From positions 1 to 35,538 of the forward strand of contig CAMMAZ010000026.1 in NCBI GenBank assembly GCA_946493765.1: 35,538 nt of DNA, given 5' to 3'. The position numbers were made by a program, and so were the translations under genes. Positions 7,621-15,484 of the stretch are shown here, in pieces (the stretch's first letter is position 1; each line of letters begins with the position of its first letter). The notes under the pieces were generated by a model, which was not told the DNA's origin, searched no databases, and was given only the letters and a program-made list of their open reading frames with translations. This DNA is from an uncultured Clostridia bacterium. Its GTDB lineage: Bacteria > Bacillota > Clostridia > Oscillospirales > Acutalibacteraceae.

Positions 7621-8711
7621 TACGCATTCCCTCCGTTTAACGTTACAACAACAGGCACGCCGCCGGCCGGCGACCATACCTTTTCAAGTTCCGGCTCAAT
7701 GATCCGGATCGCGCTTTCCTCACTTGCGATATATATCATGTCGTCCTTTTCGCCGCAGACCATCGACCGGAGTTTTAATCGGTCGTTGAGTGCCATCATG
7801 CCGCCCTCAAAGCCGACCAGGATCGAAAACGGACCGGTGACCAAAAAGGAACCGAAAATGTTGCGCAGATATTCCGCGCGCGCTTTTTGATCCGGCGGCA
7901 TTTTATTGATGGTCTGCCAAAAGGGCGCTGCGATCACAGAGGCGATCTCTTGAAAGCTTAAGCCCATTTTTCGGTTCAAATAATCGACGATATAGGCGAT
8001 GACCTCGGTGTCGGTCTGCAATGTGCATTTATAGCCGTACATTTCAATGGAACGGCGGTTTGCGTCATACGACGAAATTTCTCCGTTGTGCACCACCGAA
8101 TAATCCAGCAATGCGAACGGATGCGCGCCGCCCCACCAGCCGGGGGTGTTGGTCGGATAACGGCCGTGCGCAGTGAAACAATAGCCGTTGTATTCCTCCA
8201 GGCGGTAAAACCGGCCGACATCTTCCGGGTAGCCTACCGCTTTGAATACCCCCATATCCTTACCGGAGGAAAAAACGTAAGCGCCGGAAAACCGGGTGTT
8301 GACCTTGAACACGCAGCGTACCACATATTCCTTTTCATCCAGATGGGAATTTTTCAGTTTTGCCGGCAGCGGCGTCACAAAATACCGCCAGATGATCGGC
8401 TCATCGGTGATCTGCGGGATTTTCCTTGTCGGGATCTCCGAATCCAAAACAATATCGAAATGCCGGTGTAAAAATTCCTCGCATTCCTTTTTCACAGCGG
8501 TGTTGTCATAAAACACATGGAACGCATAGTAATCCTTGTATTCCGGATAAATGCCGTAGGCTGCGAATCCGCCGCCGAGTCCGTTGGATCGGTCGTGCAT
8601 GATCTCGATCGATTTGATGATCGCTTCCCCGTTAAAGCATTTGCCCGCTTTGGAAAACATGCCGGAAATCGCGCATCCCGACGGAATGCGAACCTGTCCT
8701 TCTTTTAACAT
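7620..8711 (-). CDS. Class II glutamine amidotransferase of split glutamate synthase
   Basis: The 363-aa product equals the N-terminal glutaminase domain of GltB. The predicted N-terminal nucleophile is Cys13 (in IPSGCAISGMF), so a 12-residue propeptide should be removed, as in other Ntn amidotransferases. Recognisable segments are MHDRSNGLGGGFAAYGIYP, the glutamine-site stretch GRYPTNTPGWWGGAHPFALLDYSVVHNGEISSYDANRR, and TDTEVIAYIVDYL. It hydrolyses glutamine and supplies ammonia to the FMN subunit encoded by the next gene, to which it is coupled by a one-base stop/start overlap. GGGAGGG lies upstream of the ATG. Expression must pass the leader hairpin at 8741-8817. Confidence 0.92.
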   Translation of the reverse strand: MLKEGQVRIPSGCAISGMFSKAGKCFNGEAIIKSIEIMHDRSNGLGGGFAAYGIYPEYKDYYAFHVFYDNTAVKKECEEFLHRHFDIVLDSEIPTRKIPQITDEPIIWRYFVTPLPAKLKNSHLDEKEYVVRCVFKVNTRFSGAYVFSSGKDMGVFKAVGYPEDVGRFYRLEEYNGYCFTAHGRYPTNTPGWWGGAHPFALLDYSVVHNGEISSYDANRRSIEMYGYKCTLQTDTEVIAYIVDYLNRKMGLSFQEIASVIAAPFWQTINKMPPDQKARAEYLRNIFGSFLVTGPFSILVGFEGGMMALNDRLKLRSMVCGEKDDMIYIASEESAIRIIEPELEKVWSPAGGVPVVVTLNGGNA

Positions 8712-8740
8712 TCAAAACCCTCCCGTTTGCATTTGAGCAG

Positions 8741-8817
8741 AAAAAAAGACGTTCACCAATCCTCTCAAAGCCAAAGCGACCGCTTTGGTTTCTTTGAAAA
8801 TATTGGTGAACGTCTTT
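8741..8817 (-). terminator. Leader terminator/attenuator before the split GOGAT operon
   Basis: In the minus-strand transcript a perfect 16-bp stem, AAAGACGTTCACCAAT/ATTGGTGAACGTCTTT (8817-8802 with 8760-8745), is followed by four further Ts (seven in total). An inner hairpin, CCAAAGC-GGTC-GCTTTGG, stacks inside it. The structure begins about 15 nt after the predicted transcription start and ends about 30 nt before the ATG at 8711. It lies downstream of the operon's own promoter, so it should work as a conditional terminator. No ANTAR-type twin hexaloop pair or leader peptide was recognised. Confidence 0.75.
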
Positions 8818-8839
8818 GTTCTCTTTTTAGATTAAGCTT

Positions 8840-8868
8840 AGTATACCGCGAAATGCTCCGTTTGTCAA
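8840..8868 (-). promoter_or_regulatory. Consensus sigma-A promoter of the split GOGAT operon
   Basis: On the minus strand the -35 is a perfect TTGACA (8863-8868) and the -10 is TATACT (8840-8845), with a 17-bp spacer. Such a strong promoter immediately before a strong terminator supports control by termination rather than by initiation. Confidence 0.88.
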
Positions 8869-8909
8869 TCTCATTTTATTCAAAATTAGACAAAACAATC
8901 AATCTTTTT

Positions 8910-9209
8910 TTATGCAAAATGCGCAACAACTGCCACTTCCTGTCCGTTTTCATCGGTGTAGGACAGGCGAACGCCGTCCCGGCTTAACAGTTCCGCCGCT
9001 TCCAGATCATAAATACTGCACCGGAACACCGTTTTGCCCTCGGTAAAAACGATCAGTTCCTCGTCCTTGATGTTGATGCCGCCGCTTTTGCCGAGCACAT
9101 ATTCCGCACCGGTCTCATCCCGTCTGGACACATATTTCACATGCCGGTAGCGCAGCCGCTCGATCAGTTCCGGGTTTTTAATTTTGCGGCGTTTGCGAAA
9201 CAGACTCAT
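8910..9209 (-). CDS. Unrecognised small basic protein (99 aa)
   Basis: The start ATG at 9209 has AAGGATTGAAA upstream; a longer frame from 9269 has no better signal. The gene overlaps the end of the upstream membrane protein gene by 32 bp, so the two form a coupled pair. The N-terminus is strongly basic (MSLFRKRRKIKN). It is followed by an alternating beta-rich pattern (YVLGKSGGINIKDEELIVFTEGKTVFRCSIYDLEAAELLSRDGVRL) that suggests a small PH-like or beta-barrel fold. No signal peptide or membrane segment is seen. I do not recognise the family. Confidence 0.7.
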   Translation of the reverse strand: MSLFRKRRKIKNPELIERLRYRHVKYVSRRDETGAEYVLGKSGGINIKDEELIVFTEGKTVFRCSIYDLEAAELLSRDGVRLSYTDENGQEVAVVAHFA

Positions 9210-10101
9210 TTTCAATCCTTTCCGCCGGCTGCCGGTTCTCAAATCTTGTTTTGGAATAGGCATTGGCAAGAAAAATCAAAATATAAACACCGGTGATCAG
9301 CTCAAAATAAAGATTCGGCGACAGGTTGCGCACCTGAACCGCAGCGCCCAGCATCGAGGAGATCGTTAAATAATAGACCGGCAGGGCGTTGATAAAGCAT
9401 AAAAGCGCGGTGGAAAGGCCGAGACCGAACAGCCATTTAACCGAAGAATCAAATTTGACCTGCGCATTGTATTTGCTGAAAAAGTGCCAGAAAACCATGC
9501 AAAACAAAAGCGTGATGATTTCAATGTTGATATCCACTGTCCGCACGAGTCCGAAATAATCCAGAAAAATCATCGCCAGCCGATAGCCGGTAAACAGCAC
9601 CGGTACCACACAGAGTCCGCGCGGCATTGTTCCGCCGTTTAACAGATTGACGCCGTAGATCAGCATGAAGATGGTAAACAAAACGGCAAGCAGGATATAG
9701 ATCAGCTGTTTGACCAGCATGCCGCCGTATTGCTGGAACGCCAGCTGCATCATCTGACTTTTCAATTCTGCAAAATCCGCCGACAGCATAACGATCTGCT
9801 GCCCGGTCAAAAAAATGGATGCCGCCGCCATGCCGAGCGACGCGATGCCGAGCGATTTTGATCTTTCGATCGGCTTTGCCGGAAACTTGTCGCCGAGTCT
9901 GCCAAGCAGCACGATCGCCAGCAACATAACAGCTACCGCAATTTCCATGCCAACCCAGGAATCACTATATTGCGTTTGGATGAACCCGGTGCTCTGGTCG
10001 GTCATGACAAGATGCTGGTAAAAACGCAGCCCCAGACAAAACACGCCAAACACCGAAAACAAAATAACCAACGGTTTCCGCTTCATATTTCTAAAACCCA
10101 C
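9178..10101 (-). CDS. Unrecognised multi-pass membrane protein
   Basis: The 307-aa frame starts at GTG 10101; an ATG five codons inside (MKRKPLV) is an equally plausible start. About eight hydrophobic segments are visible: residues 10-28, 48-66, 85-105, 130-160, 168-185, 195-212, 223-245 and 265-285. The tail is hydrophilic and Gln/Asn-rich. No catalytic motif or transporter signature was recognised. It is coupled to the 99-aa gene by overlap. It is divergent from spoIID with a 160-bp gap holding a perfect palindrome, which hints at shared control but proves nothing about function. Confidence 0.7.
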   Translation of the reverse strand: MGFRNMKRKPLVILFSVFGVFCLGLRFYQHLVMTDQSTGFIQTQYSDSWVGMEIAVAVMLLAIVLLGRLGDKFPAKPIERSKSLGIASLGMAAASIFLTGQQIVMLSADFAELKSQMMQLAFQQYGGMLVKQLIYILLAVLFTIFMLIYGVNLLNGGTMPRGLCVVPVLFTGYRLAMIFLDYFGLVRTVDINIEIITLLFCMVFWHFFSKYNAQVKFDSSVKWLFGLGLSTALLCFINALPVYYLTISSMLGAAVQVRNLSPNLYFELITGVYILIFLANAYSKTRFENRQPAERIENESVSQTPQN

Positions 10102-10111
10102 TTTTCAAAAT

Positions 10112-10127
10112 ACCGTTTTAAAACGGT
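10112..10127. promoter_or_regulatory. Perfect 16-bp palindrome, candidate operator
   Basis: ACCGTTTTAAAACGGT lies 11 bp upstream of the membrane-protein start at 10101, in the divergent gap with spoIID. The size and symmetry fit a dimeric repressor site. No regulator is identified. Confidence 0.35.
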
Positions 10128-10154
10128 TATTAATTTTTAAAAATCTGCATAAAA

Positions 10155-10192
10155 TTGGACAAAGCGTCCCGGCAAAAGCCACGCTTATCCAA
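10155..10192. repeat. Imperfect inverted repeat in the spoIID upstream region
   Basis: TTGGACAAAGCG (10155-10166) and CGCTTATCCAA (10182-10192) are complementary apart from one mismatch and one bulge, with an inner GGC-AAAA-GCC mini-stem. It could be an RNA hairpin in either leader or a protein site. Confidence 0.35.
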
Positions 10193-10261
10193 TATGCGAT
10201 ACATTTTATTAGTTTACAGCAACTGCAAATGATTGTCAAGAGATAAGGAGTTGAACATTTT

Positions 10262-11233
10262 ATGAATAATAAAACCTATGCCGTTTTAGCAGCGGTTATT
10301 CTGTTCAGTCTGCTGACCTTTCCGCTTGCCGCCATCAAAAATGATGTTGAAACCGACGCATCGCTACCGGTCGCCGCAACCGTATTTTCCGACACGGATG
10401 ACGACTCGTCCTCTATCATGACGCTGCATTTATCCGAAGAAGATGACGAAATTTCATTGGAAATATCCGATTATATCACCGGCGTTGTGGCGGCGGAAAT
10501 GAGCGCGGCCTATGACTCGGAAGCGCTCAAGGCGCAGGCGGTGGCAAGCTATACCTTTTATCTCTTCCGCAAAGCGGAAAATGCCGATCAAGACTATGAC
10601 ATCACCGACAGCAGTTTGACCGACCAAAGCTATCTCGACGAAGAAGGACGCCGCGAAAAATGGGGCGATAATTTCGATGAAAATGAAGAAAAAATCAAAG
10701 ATGCCGTGCATGCTGTTTTATACCAATACATCGCTTACGACGGCAAACCGATCTTTGCGGCTTATCACAGCATTTCCGGCGGTAAGACCGAATCGGCGGA
10801 AAATATCTGGGGCGGCAGCTACCCCTACCTGCAGCCTGTGGAAAGCGTTGCCGACATGCTCTCGCCCGATTATATCAGCACCGTGACCTATACAAAAGAC
10901 GAATTTGTTTCTATGGCGGCTTCCCTAGACATCGAATTAGAAGGGGAACCGGCCGATTTTCTGGGAGACGCTGACTGCACCGAAAGCGGGACGGTGAAAA
11001 CCTATTCGCTCGGCGGCAAATCCGTTACCGGCATGCAAATGCGCGAGGCGTTCAGCCTGCGTTCCGCCAATTTTGATCTGGCCGAAAAAGACGGAAAACT
11101 TATTTTTACCGTGCGCGGATTCGGTCACGGCGTCGGTATGAGTCAATACGGCGCGAATGCCATGGCACAGCAGGGTTCTGATTACAAGGATATTCTCAAT
11201 TGGTATTATACCGACTGCGAAATAAAGAGTTGA
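10262..11233 (+). CDS. spoIID: SpoIID/LytB-domain protein (peptidoglycan lytic transglycosylase)
   Basis: The 323-aa product starts with a signal anchor (TYAVLAAVILFSLLTFPLAAI, about residues 5-25). The SpoIID domain follows: DYITGVVAAEMSAAYDSEALKAQAVASYTFYLF (70-102), with the catalytic glutamate most likely Glu79. HSISGGKTESAENIWGGSYPYLQPVES and the C-terminal GFGHGVGMSQYGANAMAQQGSDYKDILNWYY are also family hallmarks. In endospore formers SpoIID cleaves denuded glycan strands with SpoIIP and SpoIIM during engulfment. No spoIIQ or other engulfment gene is adjacent, so a vegetative LytB-like role cannot be excluded. AAGGAG precedes the ATG at an 11-nt spacing. Confidence 0.88.
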   Translation: MNNKTYAVLAAVILFSLLTFPLAAIKNDVETDASLPVAATVFSDTDDDSSSIMTLHLSEEDDEISLEISDYITGVVAAEMSAAYDSEALKAQAVASYTFYLFRKAENADQDYDITDSSLTDQSYLDEEGRREKWGDNFDENEEKIKDAVHAVLYQYIAYDGKPIFAAYHSISGGKTESAENIWGGSYPYLQPVESVADMLSPDYISTVTYTKDEFVSMAASLDIELEGEPADFLGDADCTESGTVKTYSLGGKSVTGMQMREAFSLRSANFDLAEKDGKLIFTVRGFGHGVGMSQYGANAMAQQGSDYKDILNWYYTDCEIKS

Positions 11234-11258
11234 TATTTATTGCATAAATCAGTATAAT
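11230..11258 (+). promoter_or_regulatory. Promoter of the murD gene run
   Basis: The -35 TTGATA (11230-11235) overlaps the spoIID stop codon and the -10 is TATAAT (11253-11258), with a 17-bp spacer. It lies about 70 bp before murD, so murD can be transcribed independently of spoIID. Confidence 0.7.
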
Positions 11259-11329
11259 AAGTAAATAGTCGGGTTGTGGGTTTAAAGGTCTGTTGGCATG
11301 AAAAATGCAGCCGAAATCGGATAAAATAA

Positions 11330-12745
11330 ATGAGCAAAAGGATGATCGAGAAAATGGACAGCCGTGTGCAAAGATTTTTTGAAAATATTCGCGGAAAAAA
11401 AATCGCTTTGATCGGTATTGCGCGAACCAATCTGCCGCTGTGTGAATTGTTCGCCAAAAAAGGCGCCTATGTTACCGCCTGTGACCGCAAAAGCCGCGAG
11501 CAGCTGGGTGAAACCGCCGATTTTTTGGAACAAAACGGGGTGACGCTCAAGCTCGGCGAGCACTATATGGACGATATTGACGCGGATATTATTTTCCGGT
11601 CGCCCGGCATTTATTACAACGATGCAAAACTAACGGGTTACCGAAAAAAAGGGGTCGTTGTCACCTCTGAAATGGAGGTTTTCTTCCGCATTTGTCCCTG
11701 CCGGACCTATGCGGTGACCGGGTCGGACGGCAAAACCACCTCCACCACCGTGATTGCGAAACTTCTGGAACATAGCGGCAAAAAGGTGTTTTTAGGCGGA
11801 AACATCGGCCTTGCGATCCTGCCTTTCATCGAAGAAATGACGGCGGACGACTATGCGGTCGTGGAGTTGTCCTCCTTTCAACTGATCTCCATGCGGGAAA
11901 GCCCGGACGTCGCGGTAATCACCAACGTTTCCCCCAACCACCTGGATGTGCACGGCACAATGGATGAATATGTGCAAAGCAAGCTGAATATCCTTTTGCA
12001 TCAAAGCGCGTTTTCCAGAACCGTTTTGAATCTGGACAACGAAATCACCGCCGGCATGCGCGATCTTGTCCGCGGGCGGCTTTGCTGTTTTTCCCGCAAG
12101 CAAAAGGTGGACAGCGGCGCATACTGCGATGCAAACGGCGATATTTACCGTGTGATGGACGGCAAAACGGAATTTGTGATGAACAGATCCGACATCAAGC
12201 TGCCGGGCGATCATCATGTTGAAAACTATCTGGATGCGATCAGCGCCGTTTACGACGAGGTTTCGGTCGACGATATCGTGCAGGTCGCCAAAACATTTGG
12301 CGGTGTGGAACACCGAACGGAATTTGTGCGGGAGCTGCACGGCGTGAAATATTATAACGATTCCATCGCGACCAGCCCTACCCGCGTGATCGCGGGGCTC
12401 AAAGCGTTCGGCACCCGGTGCATCATCATTGCGGGCGGCTATGACAAGCATATTCCGATGGAACCGCTGGGGCCTTTTATCAATCAATATGTCAAAACGC
12501 TGATCTTGACCGGAGATACATCCGAAAAAATCGAGGCGGCGGTGAAAAACGATCCGTCTTATAACCCGCAAAATATTGAGATCGTCCGCGCGGACGATAT
12601 GGCGCAGGCGGTGCAGATTGCAGCCGAAAAAGCGCGTCCCGGCGACATCGTCGCGCTGGAACCGGCAAGCGCCGGCTTTGACCGCTATAAGGACTTTGAG
12701 GAACGCGGCCGGCATTTCAAAACACTGGTCGAATCTTTACAGTAA
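11330..12745 (+). CDS. murD: UDP-N-acetylmuramoyl-L-alanine--D-glutamate ligase
   Basis: The 471-aa product is a Mur ligase that adds D-glutamate to UDP-MurNAc-L-Ala in the cytoplasm with ATP hydrolysis. Visible are an N-terminal Rossmann segment KIALIGIARTNLPLCELFAKKGAYVTACD, the ATP loop YAVTGSDGKTTSTT (127-140), VVELSSFQL, NVSPNHLDVHGTMDEYVQSK, and the C-terminal ligase motif KYYNDSIATSPTRVIAGLKAF. It is slightly longer than usual (about 450 aa), and the start is uncertain between ATG 11330 and ATG 11354, neither with an ideal RBS. It lies outside a dcw cluster and heads a tightly spaced run with two peptidases. Confidence 0.93.
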   Translation: MSKRMIEKMDSRVQRFFENIRGKKIALIGIARTNLPLCELFAKKGAYVTACDRKSREQLGETADFLEQNGVTLKLGEHYMDDIDADIIFRSPGIYYNDAKLTGYRKKGVVVTSEMEVFFRICPCRTYAVTGSDGKTTSTTVIAKLLEHSGKKVFLGGNIGLAILPFIEEMTADDYAVVELSSFQLISMRESPDVAVITNVSPNHLDVHGTMDEYVQSKLNILLHQSAFSRTVLNLDNEITAGMRDLVRGRLCCFSRKQKVDSGAYCDANGDIYRVMDGKTEFVMNRSDIKLPGDHHVENYLDAISAVYDEVSVDDIVQVAKTFGGVEHRTEFVRELHGVKYYNDSIATSPTRVIAGLKAFGTRCIIIAGGYDKHIPMEPLGPFINQYVKTLILTGDTSEKIEAAVKNDPSYNPQNIEIVRADDMAQAVQIAAEKARPGDIVALEPASAGFDRYKDFEERGRHFKTLVESLQ

Positions 12746-12758
12746 AGGAACAATCAAA

Positions 12759-13775
12759 ATGAAAGAACTGTTATTTTCACTTTGCAGCACCGATTTTATC
12801 GGTTCTGTCCGGCAGACCGCCGATGTGATCTGCGAGCAGATGCAGGCGTTTTGTCAAACGGTCACGACCGATGAAACCGGCAGCGTGACCGCTGTGATGC
12901 AGGGCAAAACAGAACAGAAAATTCTGCTGCAGGCGCATATTGATCAGATCGGCATGGTCGTCACCCATGTTCTGGAGGGCGGCTTTGTGCGCGCAGCAAA
13001 GGTCGGCGGCGTGGATATCCGCGTTTTGCCGTCGTGCATGGTCGTTATCCACGGCAAGCAGAAAGTGCATGGCATTTTCACCTCCACCCCGCCGCATCTG
13101 GCAAAGGAAGAAGAAAACACCTTTAGCGGATTGGACACGATTCTGATCGATACCGGCCGTCCGGACGCCGGTGCGCTCATCTCCCCCGGCGATTTTATCA
13201 CCTTCGCCGTCGAACCTACCCAATTGCAAAACGGGTTTGTGACCGGCAAAGCGGTGGACAACCGTGCCGGATGTGCTGCTTTGATCGGTGCGGCACGGCT
13301 GCTGTCGAAAATGGGTACGCCGCAAAAAACCATTGTTTTTTGCTTTTCATCCGGTGAAGAACTCGGAAACCGGGGCGCGAAAACATCTGTTTTTTCCATC
13401 GATGCAGACGAAGCCGTTGCGGTGGATGTGAGCTTTGCAGTATCCCCCGGCGCACCCGCACAGCATTGCGGGGTTTGCGGCAAAGGCGCAATGCTGGGAA
13501 TCTCTCCGGTTTTATCCCGTTCGGTGACAAATCGGCTGCGCGCGGCGGCAAAAGCCGAAAACCTGCCTTTCCAAACCGAAGTGATGGGCGGGCGCACTTC
13601 GACCGACGCGGATGTGATCGCCATCACAAAAAGCGGCATTCCCTGCGGTCTGCTGTCTATCCCGATCCGTTATATGCACACGCCGATCGAAACGGTGCTG
13701 GTGTCGGATATTGAAAACACTGCGGCGATCCTTTGTGCGTTTGCCGCCGGGAAAGGAGATGCGGCCAATGCTTGA
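12759..13775 (+). CDS. M42-family aminopeptidase, first paralogue
   Basis: The start ATG at 12759 has AAAGGAACAATCAAA upstream and lies 13 bp after murD, giving 338 aa. The binuclear metal ligands of M42 (TET/DHS-like) peptidases are all visible: His60 and Asp62 in QAHIDQIGMVV, Asp167 in AVDNRAG, the catalytic/metal pair Glu200-Glu201 in SSGEELGNRGAK, Asp223 in AVDVSFA, and the C-terminal His in RYMHTPIE. It removes N-terminal residues from peptides in the cytoplasm; the specificity is not predictable. Its last eight bases overlap the second paralogue. Confidence 0.9.
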   Translation: MKELLFSLCSTDFIGSVRQTADVICEQMQAFCQTVTTDETGSVTAVMQGKTEQKILLQAHIDQIGMVVTHVLEGGFVRAAKVGGVDIRVLPSCMVVIHGKQKVHGIFTSTPPHLAKEEENTFSGLDTILIDTGRPDAGALISPGDFITFAVEPTQLQNGFVTGKAVDNRAGCAALIGAARLLSKMGTPQKTIVFCFSSGEELGNRGAKTSVFSIDADEAVAVDVSFAVSPGAPAQHCGVCGKGAMLGISPVLSRSVTNRLRAAAKAENLPFQTEVMGGRTSTDADVIAITKSGIPCGLLSIPIRYMHTPIETVLVSDIENTAAILCAFAAGKGDAANA

Positions 13776-14778
13776 CCTGATTCAAAAATATGTGGAGATC
13801 CCCGGCGTTTCCGGTGATGAAGGCGCCGTCCGCGATGCGATTTTAGCCGAAATCCAATCCTTTGCGGATGAATACCATGTGGATGCGTCCGGTAATTTGA
13901 TTGTTTTTAAAAAGGGCCGTCAGTGCGCAAAGGCGCGCGTGATGCTCGATGCGCATATGGATGAAATCGGTCTGATCGTCACGTCGGTAACGGAGGACGG
14001 GTATCTGCGCTTTGCGAAAGTCGGCGGTATCGATAATCAGGTGCTGTTCGGCAAACGGGTGAAGATCGGCGATGTATCGGGGGTGATCGGCGGTTGTCCG
14101 GTTCATCTGCTGGAAAAAAGCGACGCCGACCGCATCATGAAAACAGACGATTTGTTTATCGACATCGGCGCGAAAGACCGGGAGGATGCGCTGCAATATG
14201 TCGCGCCCGGCGACTGCGCGGTGTTTGATACCGGCTTTGTCGATATGGGCGACCGGTTTGCCGCTAGGGCGCTGGACGACCGGGCGGGCTGCGCGGTGCT
14301 CACCAAAATGATTCAGTCGAAACTGGACTATGACCTTTATTTCAGTTTTTCGACCGGTGAAGAAGTCGGATGCCGAGGCGCGAAAACCGCCGCCTTTTCG
14401 ATCGATCCGCAGGCAGCGATCGTTGTGGAAGGCACGACCGCCTGCGATTTGTCCGGCGTGCCGGATGACAAAACCGTCTGCCGCCTTGGAAAGGGCGCCG
14501 TGATTTCCTTTATGGACGGCGGCACCGTTTATGACAAGACCCTTTACCGCAATATCCTGCATTTGGACGGCGTTCGGACACAGCCCAAATCGGCGGCGAC
14601 CGGCGGAAACGACGCCGCATCCATCCACCAGTCCAGAAACGGTGTGAAAACGGCGGCGATCTCCCTGCCCTGCCGGTATATCCATTCCGGATGGGCGATC
14701 GCCCAGAAAACAGATCTTGCCGATTACTATCAAGCGGTTTACATGACTGCGATGCGGCTCGCGTCGGGGGAATTCTAA
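13768..14778 (+). CDS. M42-family aminopeptidase, second paralogue
   Basis: The start ATG at 13768 has AAAGGAGATGCGGCCA upstream and overlaps the previous stop by 8 bp (ATGCTTGA), giving 336 aa. The metal ligands are present: His63/Asp65 (DAHMDEIGLIV), Asp171 or Asp170 (LDDRAG), Glu198-Glu199 (TGEEVGCRGAK), Glu221 (VVEGTTACD) and a C-terminal His in CRYIHSGW. The fourth ligand position is Glu here and Asp in the first paralogue. Both subunits may assemble as homo- or mixed dodecamers, which is inference from the family's TET architecture and the tight coupling. Confidence 0.9.
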   Translation: MLDLIQKYVEIPGVSGDEGAVRDAILAEIQSFADEYHVDASGNLIVFKKGRQCAKARVMLDAHMDEIGLIVTSVTEDGYLRFAKVGGIDNQVLFGKRVKIGDVSGVIGGCPVHLLEKSDADRIMKTDDLFIDIGAKDREDALQYVAPGDCAVFDTGFVDMGDRFAARALDDRAGCAVLTKMIQSKLDYDLYFSFSTGEEVGCRGAKTAAFSIDPQAAIVVEGTTACDLSGVPDDKTVCRLGKGAVISFMDGGTVYDKTLYRNILHLDGVRTQPKSAATGGNDAASIHQSRNGVKTAAISLPCRYIHSGWAIAQKTDLADYYQAVYMTAMRLASGEF

Positions 14779-15482
14779 TGTTCCGGCAGATCACCGACCC
14801 CGCCGCCGTTGTCGGAAATTCTCTTTCTCATGTTAAAATCCAGGCAAATCTGAAAGTTTATCAAAATCTTCCGTTTTTGCAGACCTGGCAGCAAAACGAC
14901 ACCTTTTTGCAAAAAATAGACGATCAGTTGATTCTGGCATCCGGCGAGAACATGGATCTGCCCGAACTGTTATCGCTGCTGCACATGATCGATTTTTCCA
15001 GCCTGTTCACCGACCGGAAAACAGCAAAGCTTTTAAAGCTGCCGGTGTTGCAAAGCGGCATTGTCATGCAAAAAGAAAACGGCACTGGGACTTCCCCGCC
15101 CGCAAACAATTACGATCCGGACTATAAACATTTATATTCCATTTTAAAATCCGGCGGGTTTCCCCTGCCGGATTACAACGTTTTCGTGTCGGACCTTTCT
15201 TTCCGGGTGCGGCGCGGGCGCGCGCATGTCATTTTGGATCAGCATGCCTGTGCGTTCACTCTGTGGGAAACCGAAACGCAAGCGGTCATCGCCGCCGTGT
15301 GCGTCCTGCCGCAGCAACGCCGCAAAGGCTATGGCACGGTCGTGCTGCAAAAGCTGCTTGCTGCGCTGCCCGGCAAAAGGGTCTATTTATACCGCGAAGA
15401 AGAAAAAAACAAGAAGTTTTACAATCAATTTGGATTTTATGATACCGGCGATTTTGCCGTTCTCAAAAGAAAGGATTTTTAA
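14778..15482 (+). CDS. GNAT-family N-acetyltransferase
   Basis: The ATG at 14778 overlaps the previous TAA by one base, with GGGGGAATTCTA upstream, giving 234 aa. The C-terminal half is a GNAT core: a strand VIAAVCVLPQQRRKGYGTVVLQKLLAAL carrying the acetyl-CoA pyrophosphate loop (Q/R-x2-G-x-G, here QQRRKGYGT), then VYLYREEEKNKKFYNQFGFYDTGDFAVLKR. The first 140 residues are a less typical N-terminal part without recognised motifs. Its substrate is unknown. The position between peptidases and a PLP enzyme hints at amino-acid or peptide metabolism. Confidence 0.82.
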   Translation: MFRQITDPAAVVGNSLSHVKIQANLKVYQNLPFLQTWQQNDTFLQKIDDQLILASGENMDLPELLSLLHMIDFSSLFTDRKTAKLLKLPVLQSGIVMQKENGTGTSPPANNYDPDYKHLYSILKSGGFPLPDYNVFVSDLSFRVRRGRAHVILDQHACAFTLWETETQAVIAAVCVLPQQRRKGYGTVVLQKLLAALPGKRVYLYREEEKNKKFYNQFGFYDTGDFAVLKRKDF

Positions 15483-15484
15483 AG

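Noticed and set aside
10198-10205. Sigma-E type -10 (GATACATT) for spoIID
   Set aside because: The -10 is close to the consensus, but no matching -35 was found at the expected distance.
11792-12715. Long minus-strand open frame opposite murD
   Set aside because: It is the antisense shadow of a clear Mur ligase, with no RBS and no protein-like motif; similar shadows opposite the second M42 gene (13843-14733) and gdhA (34146-35192) were dropped for the same reason.
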